7,878 bases of DNA from Bacillota bacterium (GTDB lineage Bacteria; Bacillota; Dethiobacteria; SKNC01), in contig SKNC01000029.1 in assembly GCA_007120745.1 (NCBI GenBank), positions 1-7,878 on the forward strand, read 5' to 3'. Shown here one piece after another: positions 1 to 4,557 of the stretch. Under the pieces are notes generated by a model. The model did no database searches and was not told where the DNA came from. It saw only the letters and a program-made list of their open reading frames with translations. Positions within the stretch are counted from its first letter, which is position 1; each line of letters starts with the position of its first letter. Position numbers and translations under genes: made by a program.

Positions 1-2
1 CA

Positions 3-125
3 CCTGGCGATGTTTACGGGGACGGTTACGTTGATATACAGGATCTGTCTAATATGGATACCCATGCGGTCTGTATTAATAATTACACTGTTATTATTTT
101 ATTTTATGTTTTCCTGGCCAATTGA
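3..125 (+). pseudogene. Dockerin-like calcium-binding repeat remnant (partial at left edge)
   Basis: The frame beginning at base 3 reads PGDVYGDGYVDIQDLSNM and then a hydrophobic, unrelated tail to a TGA stop at 123-125. The start matches the type I dockerin/EF-hand-like loop (GDVNGDGxVDIxDL), with calcium-ligand positions D, D, D and D kept and the usual Asn replaced by Tyr. Such repeats sit at the C-termini of secreted or surface proteins of Clostridia. After the first loop the residues no longer resemble a dockerin helix or a second repeat, so this looks like a truncated or frame-disrupted C-terminus. It could instead be the true end of a surface protein with one degenerate repeat. The rest of the gene lies outside the window, so confidence is modest. 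Confidence 0.35.
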
Positions 126-246
126 CCCCTGAGCAGTTAGGGTAATTATTATGTGATGCCTGGAAATTCGGGTGGCTTTTTTGTCAAGACATGGAGCAAG
201 TCAAACAAAACGTGCCCTTGACTTCTGGTTTTTTCCACAGAACTTA

Positions 247-537
247 TTAGTGCCTCCAGTCGTTCTTTTTTTCCACCAACAGTTTTTTGTGAGTTAATAA
301 AGCCTCCATTCTATCAAAGCCGGGACTGTTAATAATTTTTCCGGTTTCCTGCAGGCTGAAGCCCAGCTCCTTAAAAAACAAAATTTGCTGCAGTTTATCC
401 AGGTCCCGGTCTGAATACAACCTGTATCCAGCGGGACTGACAGACCCCGGCGTGAGGAGTCCAATCTGGTCATAATGGTGGAGAGTGCGCACGCTTATTC
501 CCACCATGTCTGCTGCTTCTTTAACCCGGTAAGGCAT
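247..537 (-). CDS. MerR-family transcriptional regulator, TipA/Mta type, C-terminally truncated
   Basis: A DNA-binding regulator of the MerR family. The protein starts MPYRVKEAADMVGISVRTLH; the winged helix-turn-helix covers about residues 3-50 and is followed by the typical TLHHYDQIGLL and AGYRLYS motifs. Residues 51-90 (FFKELGFSLQE, GFDRMEALLTHKK) match the start of the dimerisation helix in TipA/Mta-like proteins. The ATG at 537 is preferred over the in-frame GTG at 546 because GAGAGG (546-551) is then 8 bases upstream. At about 96 residues the protein ends just inside the coiled coil and lacks any ligand-binding TipAS domain (family members are usually about 250 residues). The last residues KNDWRH look out of frame: adding one A to the A7 run (plus-strand T run 266-272) gives EKKERLEALISSVEKT, a normal family helix, before a stop near 149. 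It is probably a frameshifted relic, but a short DNA-binding-only protein is possible. Confidence 0.85.
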   Translation of the reverse strand: MPYRVKEAADMVGISVRTLHHYDQIGLLTPGSVSPAGYRLYSDRDLDKLQQILFFKELGFSLQETGKIINSPGFDRMEALLTHKKLLVEKKNDWRH

Positions 538-557
538 GATGGTCACCTCTCGGCTAT

Positions 558-588
558 ATTATAAACTATAACGCAGCGTTAGAGTCAA
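558..588 (-). promoter_or_regulatory. MerR-type promoter with operator in a 19-bp spacer
   Basis: On the minus strand, a -35 box TTGACT (588-583) and a -10 box TATAAT (563-558) are separated by exactly 19 bp, the over-long spacer typical of promoters activated by MerR-family proteins. An inverted repeat with 10-base arms (ACTCTAACGC and GCGTTATAGT around one central base, 585-565; one mismatch) covers the spacer. Predicted transcription starts near 551, directly at the ribosome binding site of the MerR gene, leaving a leader of about 14 bases. The layout indicates autoregulation by the adjacent regulator. Confidence 0.75.
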
Positions 589-687
589 GCAAAAATAAGA
601 AATTGCTGTAACTGGCTTTGTAAATTAATATAACCTCTTTTTCTAAAAAGCAGCAGCAAAGTTTGGAGAGATCACAAATATACGTAA

Positions 688-716
688 TTGACACTTCGGG
701 AAATTAAGATTATGAC
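688..716 (+). promoter_or_regulatory. Putative sigma-A promoter of the cyclase region
   Basis: TTGACA (688-693) and TATGAC (711-716) are separated by 17 bp. The -35 is consensus; the -10 matches 4 of 6 bases. Transcription from about 723 would give a leader of roughly 115 bases containing the structured motif at 769-812. The rest of 590-768 shows no gene, only AT-rich sequence. Confidence 0.45.
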
Positions 717-768
717 TAATTGTTACAGGAAATCAGCATGTTAAAATAGAACTAACAATATTTAGTAA

Positions 769-812
769 TACCGGTGGGAATCCTTGGGGTCTATTGACCC
801 CGTGAGGATGTC
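769..812 (+). promoter_or_regulatory. Structured leader motif, copy A (upstream of cyclase)
   Basis: The block begins TACCGGTGGGAATCC and ends GTGAGGATGTC. It can fold as ATCC (780-783) with GGAT (806-809), an internal loop TT/GTGA, and a hairpin GGGGTC (786-791) with GACCCC (796-801). A near-identical block, copy B, lies before the Crp-type gene, again 26-28 bases upstream of the start codon. Stem bases differ between the copies while pairing is kept, suggesting a functional RNA. I do not recognise it as a known riboswitch class. Confidence 0.5.
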
Positions 813-838
813 ACTCAAGAATAGGAGAAATAAATAGC

Positions 839-1051
839 ATGAATATGTGGGACAAGGGACCTGTCCCCTTGTCCCTGTGGAGGAAAGAAATGAACCGGTT
901 TCCCCTGGAATTTGATGACAAGTCCAAAGAATCTACTTTTACTCAGTACTCTGATTATCAAAATCGAGTATTTAACAGGATGGGAATTATTTCCTCCACA
1001 ATCGGGTGGTTGTCGATAATTATCATTTTTTATTTTACGGTTGCGTTTTAA
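839..1051 (+). CDS. N-terminal membrane fragment of the adenylate cyclase gene (broken)
   Basis: This 70-residue frame carries the cytoplasmic N-terminus and first membrane helix of a membrane-bound class III cyclase. The stretch NRFPLEFDDKSKESTF followed by a helix of about 20 hydrophobic residues resembles the family's usual start. It ends at TAA 1049-1051, overlapping the next frame, which contains the last membrane helices and the catalytic domain. ATG 839 has AGGAG at 823-827, 11 bases upstream. ATG 890 has a better-placed GGAGGA (879-884, 5 bases) and may be the true start, because codons 839-889 mostly encode a palindromic repeat. Only one membrane segment is present before the break, so the central helices of a normal sensor region seem deleted. 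It may be translated as a short peptide coupled to the downstream frame, or it may simply be a pseudogene part. Confidence 0.5.
   Translation: MNMWDKGPVPLSLWRKEMNRFPLEFDDKSKESTFTQYSDYQNRVFNRMGIISSTIGWLSIIIIFYFTVAF
849..875 (+). repeat. REP-like perfect inverted repeat
   Basis: GGGACAAGGG (849-858) and CCCTTGTCCC (866-875) form a perfect 10-base inverted repeat with a 7-base loop, ending 3 bases before the GGAGGA ribosome binding site at 879-884. GGGACA/TGTCCC-type palindromes are scattered through some Firmicute genomes (recollection), so this is probably a dispersed repeat inserted in the leader or 5' end of the cyclase gene. A hairpin here could influence translation from ATG 890. Confidence 0.6.
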
Positions 1052-1919
1052 GCTTGCCCTTCTTATCACAACCTCTTATGTTGTTATTTATCAAATACAA
1101 ATTGTAACCAGCGGTCTTATCCCCCTCAACGAAAAGATTTTGTCATCTATTGGTCTTTGGGTGGTACTATTATCCAGTACAGTGGGGGGCTACTTGCTGG
1201 AAAGTTTATGGCGGAGAAACTATCTTCAGAATCTAAAAATTGAAGAACAGCAAAAATTATTGGTCCAAGAACAGGAGAAATCAGAGAAACTACTGTTGAA
1301 TACACTACCAGAAAATATTGCAGAGAGGCTTAAAAACCAGGAAGAACCTATTGCCGATTATCATGTGAATGTCTCTGTACTGTTTGCGGATATTGTAAAC
1401 TTTACTCCTTTATCACAGCAGCTCTCAGCGGAAGAAGTTGTAAATTTCTTAAATGAAACCTTTTCTATTTTTGATAGTCTTGTGGATAAATACCAGCTTG
1501 AAAAAATTAAAACTATCGGAGATGCATATATGGTGGTGGCAGGGATTCCTCCTGGGGAAAGAAATCCTACCCGAGATATCATGGATTTTGCAATGGATAT
1601 AATGAGGGAAGTCAAACTTTTCAAGGACAGGGATATAAAACTACGAATTGGGATCCATACCGGCCCTGTGGTTGCAGGAGTTATCGGTAAAAAGAAATTC
1701 TTGTTCGATTTGTGGGGAGACACGGTTAACACAGCTTCAAGAATGGAAACATATGGCCTTCCTGACTGCATACAGATTACCGAAGAAACTTTTGAAATTA
1801 TTAAAGATATTTATCCATTCCGTGAAAGAGGCATTATTGATGTGAAGGGAAAAGGAAAAATGAAAACGTACATATATAACCCCAACCAGACCCACTCCAA
1901 GAAAGCTGTCAAACTGTAA
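1041..1919 (+). CDS. Class III adenylate cyclase (C-terminal membrane helices plus catalytic domain)
   Basis: Converts ATP to cyclic AMP at the inner face of the membrane. Residues 1-58 hold two hydrophobic segments, residues 60-90 an amphipathic linker with EKSEKLLLNTLP, the usual connector before the catalytic domain, and residues 108-281 the class III cyclase homology domain. Metal-binding aspartates are D117 (FADIVNFT) and D161 (TIGDAYM). The base-selecting pair is K157 and D223 (DLWGDTVN), which predicts ATP rather than GTP; N230 and R234 (NTASRM) are the transition-state residues, so the catalytic set is complete. The start is a TTG overlapping the preceding fragment by 11 bases with no ribosome binding site, and the open frame extends back to 1020, giving LSFFILRLRFKLALL, which fits the family better than a new N-terminus. 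The gene is therefore probably one reading frame broken by an internal deletion or frameshift. If expressed, it would supply the ligand for the Crp-type protein next door. Confidence 0.85.
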   Translation: MRFKLALLITTSYVVIYQIQIVTSGLIPLNEKILSSIGLWVVLLSSTVGGYLLESLWRRNYLQNLKIEEQQKLLVQEQEKSEKLLLNTLPENIAERLKNQEEPIADYHVNVSVLFADIVNFTPLSQQLSAEEVVNFLNETFSIFDSLVDKYQLEKIKTIGDAYMVVAGIPPGERNPTRDIMDFAMDIMREVKLFKDRDIKLRIGIHTGPVVAGVIGKKKFLFDLWGDTVNTASRMETYGLPDCIQITEETFEIIKDIYPFRERGIIDVKGKGKMKTYIYNPNQTHSKKAVKL

Positions 1920-1940
1920 CCTTGTAACGATATGATTAGA

Positions 1941-1979
1941 TACCGGCGGGAAGCCTTGGGGCTAACCCGCGAGGTTGTC
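1941..1979 (+). promoter_or_regulatory. Structured leader motif, copy B (upstream of Crp-type gene)
   Basis: Second copy of the block at 769-812, beginning TACCGGCGGGAAGCC and ending GCGAGGTTGTC. AGCC (1952-1955) pairs with GGTT (1973-1976), and GGG (1958-1960) with CCC (1966-1968). GCGGG (1946-1950) could instead pair with CCCGC (1966-1970), which excludes the inner hairpin; the same alternative exists in copy A through wobble pairs. It sits between the cyclase stop and the ribosome binding site GGGAGGT of the next gene. Confidence 0.5.
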
Positions 1980-2007
1980 TCATTGACTATATCCGGGAGG
2001 TATTGCC

Positions 2008-2676
2008 ATGGACCTGAAAAAAATAAAGCTTTTCAGTGACCTGGAAGAAGGAGAGCTGGAGCAGATTAAAAAGATGGCTCAGGAACGTGTTTATCCTAAG
2101 GGGGCCACGGTTTTTGTGGGAGGACAGGAAGCCAACGGTCTTTATGTCATCTATTCCGGACGGGTAAAAGCGCTTATACTATATCCCGATGGGCGGGAGA
2201 AAACCCTGGCTGTTATGGGGGAGGGTGAAATCCTGGGAGAAGTTACCCTTTACGGCAGCGGCCTGCGCTCCGCTACGATAGAAGCTCTGGAGACAACTAC
2301 GTTTGTTATCATTCCCCGGGATAGTTTTCAGTCCCTTTTAATGTGCACACCCGGCCTTTGTGTGCGCATTATTGAACTGCTTTCCCAACGCCTGCGGCGG
2401 GCCAACAAACAGATTGAAGAGCTTACCTTTCTAAATGCCCGCAGCCGTGTAATCTGCGGATTAATTTGTTTCGCTGAAGAACATGGCTGTGAAGAAGGAG
2501 GAGAAACACAAATCCTTTTTCATCTAACCCACGAGGAACTGGGTAAATTTACGGCGGTATCCAGGGAGACAGTGACCAAGGTTCTAAATGAGCTGAAGGA
2601 AAAAAAATTAATACACATGACCCGGGGTCGGATCAAGGTCCTCAAAATGACAGAGCTGAAGCGACAGGTGATATAA
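2008..2676 (+). CDS. Crp/Fnr-family transcriptional regulator, cAMP-receptor-like
   Basis: A 222-residue dimeric regulator. Residues 8-112 form the cyclic-nucleotide-binding beta-roll; the phosphate-binding cassette reads GEVTLYGSGLRSA (77-89) and keeps the Gly-Glu and Arg-Ser that contact the cyclic phosphate and ribose in E. coli Crp. Residues 115-142 are the dimer helix; the positions matching Crp Thr127/Ser128 appear to be Ala132/Asn133, so base recognition may differ. The helix-turn-helix spans about 172-200 with recognition helix SRETVTKVL (185-193): R186, E187 and K191 align with Crp Arg180, Glu181 and Arg185, which fits TGTGA half-sites. No cysteines are arranged like an Fnr iron-sulphur cluster. 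ATG 2008 follows GGGAGGT (1995-2001). It lies 88 bases after the cyclase gene, shares its leader motif, and is flanked by matching DNA boxes. An HcpR-like or other Crp/Fnr role is the main alternative. Confidence 0.88.
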   Translation: MDLKKIKLFSDLEEGELEQIKKMAQERVYPKGATVFVGGQEANGLYVIYSGRVKALILYPDGREKTLAVMGEGEILGEVTLYGSGLRSATIEALETTTFVIIPRDSFQSLLMCTPGLCVRIIELLSQRLRRANKQIEELTFLNARSRVICGLICFAEEHGCEEGGETQILFHLTHEELGKFTAVSRETVTKVLNELKEKKLIHMTRGRIKVLKMTELKRQVI

Positions 2677-2715
2677 ATTTTCTGATTTGCTAATCTCTCA
2701 AAAACGGCGGAATTT

Positions 2716-2731
2716 TGTGAGCCCCGTCACA
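2716..2731 (+). promoter_or_regulatory. Crp-type binding site upstream of the DUF3307 gene
   Basis: TGTGA-GCCCCG-TCACA is a perfect match to the Crp consensus TGTGA-N6-TCACA, with outer bases also partly symmetric (TT at 2713-2714 and AA at 2733-2734). Its centre (2723.5) lies 29.5 bases before the -10 box TATAAT at 2753-2758, i.e. about -41.5 from a start near 2765, the class II activator position. No T tract follows, so it is not an intrinsic terminator. Confidence 0.7.
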
Positions 2732-2752
2732 GAACCGTATTCTATAAGCAGT

Positions 2753-2758
2753 TATAAT
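2753..2758 (+). promoter_or_regulatory. -10 element of the DUF3307 gene promoter
   Basis: Consensus TATAAT with no good -35 box 17 bases upstream, as expected for a promoter that relies on an activator bound at -41.5. Transcription from about 2765 would leave a leader of roughly 50 bases. Confidence 0.55.
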
Positions 2759-2815
2759 TACTTATAAATCTTTAATTAATGAAGGATTCAATTTGGGGAA
2801 AGGGTGAAATAAGCA

Positions 2816-3151
2816 GTGAACCTGTTTACCTGGATGCTGGTAGGTCACCTGGCCGGAGATTTCCTGCTTCAGACATCCTGGATGGCTGAAAGAAAAGTAG
2901 AGGAATGGGCCGCGTTGTTGGCCCACTGTTTTGTTTATACAAGCGCTATAGTTTTTTTTGTTCTTCCGGCAGGAGGGCTTTCCCCCCCTGGAATTGCTGT
3001 AGTATTTTTAGGCCATGCAATCATTGACCGGAGGAAATTAGTAAATTTATGGGCAAAATATATTTCCCGGTCCCCGGACAATACCTGGCTCAAGATTGTT
3101 CAGGACCAGGTATGGCATATAATTGTTTTGGCTTTGGTCACATTGTTGTAA
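2816..3151 (+). CDS. DUF3307-family small membrane protein
   Basis: A 111-residue integral membrane protein of unknown function. It shows the features of DUF3307: GHLAGDFLLQTSWMAERK at residues 10-27, a conserved His in the second helix (LLAHCFVY), GHAIID (66-71) and a DQVWH motif near residues 96-100 before a final hydrophobic helix. Three to four membrane segments are visible. The start is GTG, with AAGGG at 2800-2804 as a distant ribosome binding site. A Crp-type box and a -10 element lie just upstream and an intrinsic terminator 20 bases after the stop, so it is a single-gene unit in the predicted Crp regulon. The polar His/Asp residues inside the membrane are conserved in the family, but no reaction can be assigned. 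Confidence 0.8.
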   Translation: MNLFTWMLVGHLAGDFLLQTSWMAERKVEEWAALLAHCFVYTSAIVFFVLPAGGLSPPGIAVVFLGHAIIDRRKLVNLWAKYISRSPDNTWLKIVQDQVWHIIVLALVTLL

Positions 3152-3171
3152 TAAAGTATTATTATAAGGTT

Positions 3172-3206
3172 GGCTGTCGGCATATTTGCCGGGCAGTCAT
3201 TTTTTT
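3172..3206 (+). terminator. Intrinsic terminator after the DUF3307 gene
   Basis: GGCTGTCGGC (3172-3181) pairs with GCCGGGCAGTC (3188-3198) with one bulged G and a 6-base loop, followed by seven T residues at 3200-3206. A strong Rho-independent terminator that ends the transcript from the upstream unit. Confidence 0.85.
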
Positions 3207-3324
3207 ACTGCTTCTCACTGCCGTTTTTCTCGTTTTTAAAAAGTTTTTCTCAAGGGGTTAATGAGCTGGCGGCCCATTGATAGACCTGTCGACCGAAGAA
3301 ACGAAGAGACGGGTTAAAACATTA

Positions 3325-3340
3325 TGTGTTCAAGCTCACA
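3325..3340 (+). promoter_or_regulatory. Upstream Crp-type binding site of the E1 operon
   Basis: TGTGT-TCAAGC-TCACA differs from the Crp consensus at one half-site base, and the flanking A and T extend the symmetry. Its centre is 23 bp, about two helical turns, upstream of the second box, near -64.5 from the predicted start, so both dimers would bind on nearly the same DNA face. Confidence 0.65.
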
Positions 3341-3347
3341 TGATTTT

Positions 3348-3363
3348 TGTGATTGACTTCACA
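3348..3363 (+). promoter_or_regulatory. Promoter-proximal Crp-type binding site of the E1 operon
   Basis: TGTGA-TTGACT-TCACA is a perfect consensus site. Its centre (3355.5) lies 29.5 bases before the -10 box at 3385-3390, exactly as in the promoter at 2716-2758, placing it at about -41.5 (class II). The embedded TTGACT is 26 bp from the -10 box and so is not a usable -35. Confidence 0.72.
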
Positions 3364-3384
3364 GTAATGAAAGCCGGGATGGAG

Positions 3385-3390
3385 TATACT
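3385..3390 (+). promoter_or_regulatory. -10 element of the E1 operon promoter
   Basis: TATACT with predicted start near 3397. The bases 17 bp upstream (CAGTAA) do not resemble a -35 box, consistent with dependence on the bound Crp-type activator. Confidence 0.55.
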
Positions 3391-3513
3391 TAAAAATAAG
3401 AACACAGGAAAAAGTGCAGATTTTAAAATTAGCTGCAAACGGCTTGTAAGGGTGATGCCTGAAATACTTGTATTGATCTTGTTGTTTTATTTCTAAAAAA
3501 GGAGGGAGAAAAG

Positions 3514-4557
3514 ATGTTCGACAGTGTTTCCCTATACCGCAAGATGCTGACATGCAGGCGTATCGAGGAAGCCATCGCCGGTCTCTGGCATGAAGGGCTT
3601 ATATCGGGAGAGATGCATCTTGGGATTGGTGAAGAAGCAATCAATGCCGGCGTGCTTGACCATCTTGGTGACGGTGATGCCGTTGCCTTGGACCACCGCG
3701 GCACTGCGGGTATGCTCTTGATGGGTGTGGAGGCAGCGGCAATCATTAAGGAATGTATGGGCGTTGAGGACGGTCTCTGTGGCGGCATGGGCGGACACAT
3801 GCACATGTTTTCCAAAGACCACCTGGCCGCATCCTCCGGAATCGTAGGTTCCTCAGGCCCTGCCGCCTGTGGATTTGCTCTTGCGGCACAGCATCTGCGA
3901 CCTGAAAAGGTAGCAGTGGCTTTTTTCGGAGAGGGTGCAATGAATCAGGGCATGTTAATGGAATCCATGAACCTTGCTGCCGCCTGGGATTTACCGGTTT
4001 TATTTGTCTGCCGGGATAACGGGACAGCAATTACTACCTCTTCTGCTTCGGTAACCGGTGGTAGCCTGGAAGAGCGAGCCCGGGGCCTCGGGGTGCCGGC
4101 GAAGAGCATTAATGGTGTGGATGCAGAAGCCGTATGGAATGAAGCGGCCGGGATGCTTGACCGTGTTCGCAGCGGACGGGGTCCCTCCTTTCTACGGGCG
4201 ACCTGTCTTCGACCACAGGGCCACTTTCTCGGCGATCCCCTTATTCGCATGGTTCATAAACCTTTCTCCGAAATGATGCCGCGAACCGGCCCACTGGTTT
4301 CGTCAGCTATAAGTTCCGGGGGTGCTTCCATCCAACAGCGCATGGCAAGCCTAAGCAAGATCATGGCGATGATCGGCCGCGCAGCGCGCACACAGCTGGG
4401 GAATACCCATGATCCAGTACTGCGAATGCGAAAAAAGCTGCAAATCACCTCGGTTGAGCTGGCCGGTTTGGAAAACGAGGTGGAGCGTAACGTTAAGAAT
4501 GCAGTGGAGAACGCTTTGCTCTCGGTGCCAGCAGGCAGAAAGGAGGCGGCACGATGA
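3514..4557 (+). CDS. TPP-dependent 2-oxo acid/acetoin dehydrogenase E1 component, alpha subunit
   Basis: A 347-residue alpha subunit of an alpha2-beta2 E1 enzyme that uses thiamine pyrophosphate to decarboxylate a 2-oxo acid or cleave acetoin. Visible motifs are HLGIGEEAINAGV (35-47), DHRGTA (60-65), GGMGGHMHMF (90-99), the TPP/Mg motif GEGAMNQG (139-146) through DNGTAI (168-173), and GHFLGDP near residue 232, corresponding to the catalytic-loop His of E1 alpha. The motif reads GEG rather than the common GDG. The 70 or so residues after GHFLGDP are less conserved and may vary with the substrate. The start ATG has GGAGGG (3501-3506). The gene overlaps the beta gene by 4 bases (ATGA). No E2 or E3 gene follows. 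Resemblance to pyruvate, branched-chain and acetoin E1 leaves the substrate open; acetoin or pyruvate is a guess. Confidence 0.88.
   Translation: MFDSVSLYRKMLTCRRIEEAIAGLWHEGLISGEMHLGIGEEAINAGVLDHLGDGDAVALDHRGTAGMLLMGVEAAAIIKECMGVEDGLCGGMGGHMHMFSKDHLAASSGIVGSSGPAACGFALAAQHLRPEKVAVAFFGEGAMNQGMLMESMNLAAAWDLPVLFVCRDNGTAITTSSASVTGGSLEERARGLGVPAKSINGVDAEAVWNEAAGMLDRVRSGRGPSFLRATCLRPQGHFLGDPLIRMVHKPFSEMMPRTGPLVSSAISSGGASIQQRMASLSKIMAMIGRAARTQLGNTHDPVLRMRKKLQITSVELAGLENEVERNVKNAVENALLSVPAGRKEAAR

Larger units (their letters stand above)
3207..3513. other. Intergenic control region before the E1 operon
   Basis: About 300 bases with no credible gene. It holds a T/A-rich palindrome (TTTTTAAAAA at about 3234-3243), a weak hairpin ACCTGTC (3284-3290) with GACGGGT (3308-3314) of unknown meaning, two Crp-type boxes (3325-3363), a -10 box (3385-3390), an untranslated leader of about 115 bases without clear structure, and the ribosome binding site GGAGGG at 3501-3506. 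Confidence 0.6.

Noticed and set aside
769..812. Leader motif as a cyclic di-AMP, cyclic di-GMP, cobalamin, T-box or SAM riboswitch
   Set aside because: Only short stretches resemble those classes; the required conserved cores as I recall them are absent and the element is too short.
2704..2738. Hairpin after the Crp-type gene as a transcription terminator
   Set aside because: The symmetric sequence is not followed by a T tract, and it matches the Crp box exactly.
3049..3261. Open frame overlapping the end of the DUF3307 gene
   Set aside because: It lies largely in another frame of DUF3307 and crosses the terminator at 3172-3206; no family resemblance.
3284..3314. Hairpin ACCTGTC/GACGGGT as a terminator or leader element
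   Set aside because: It has no T tract, one wobble pair and a large loop, and lies upstream of the predicted start at 3397, so no role can be supported.
3353..3390. TTGACT (3353-3358) as the -35 box of the E1 operon
   Set aside because: It is 26 bp from the -10 element and forms the spacer of the Crp box.
3429..4030. Minus-strand open frames opposite the E1 alpha gene
   Set aside because: They are proline/serine/arginine-rich antisense frames of GC-richer coding DNA, without ribosome binding sites or known motifs.
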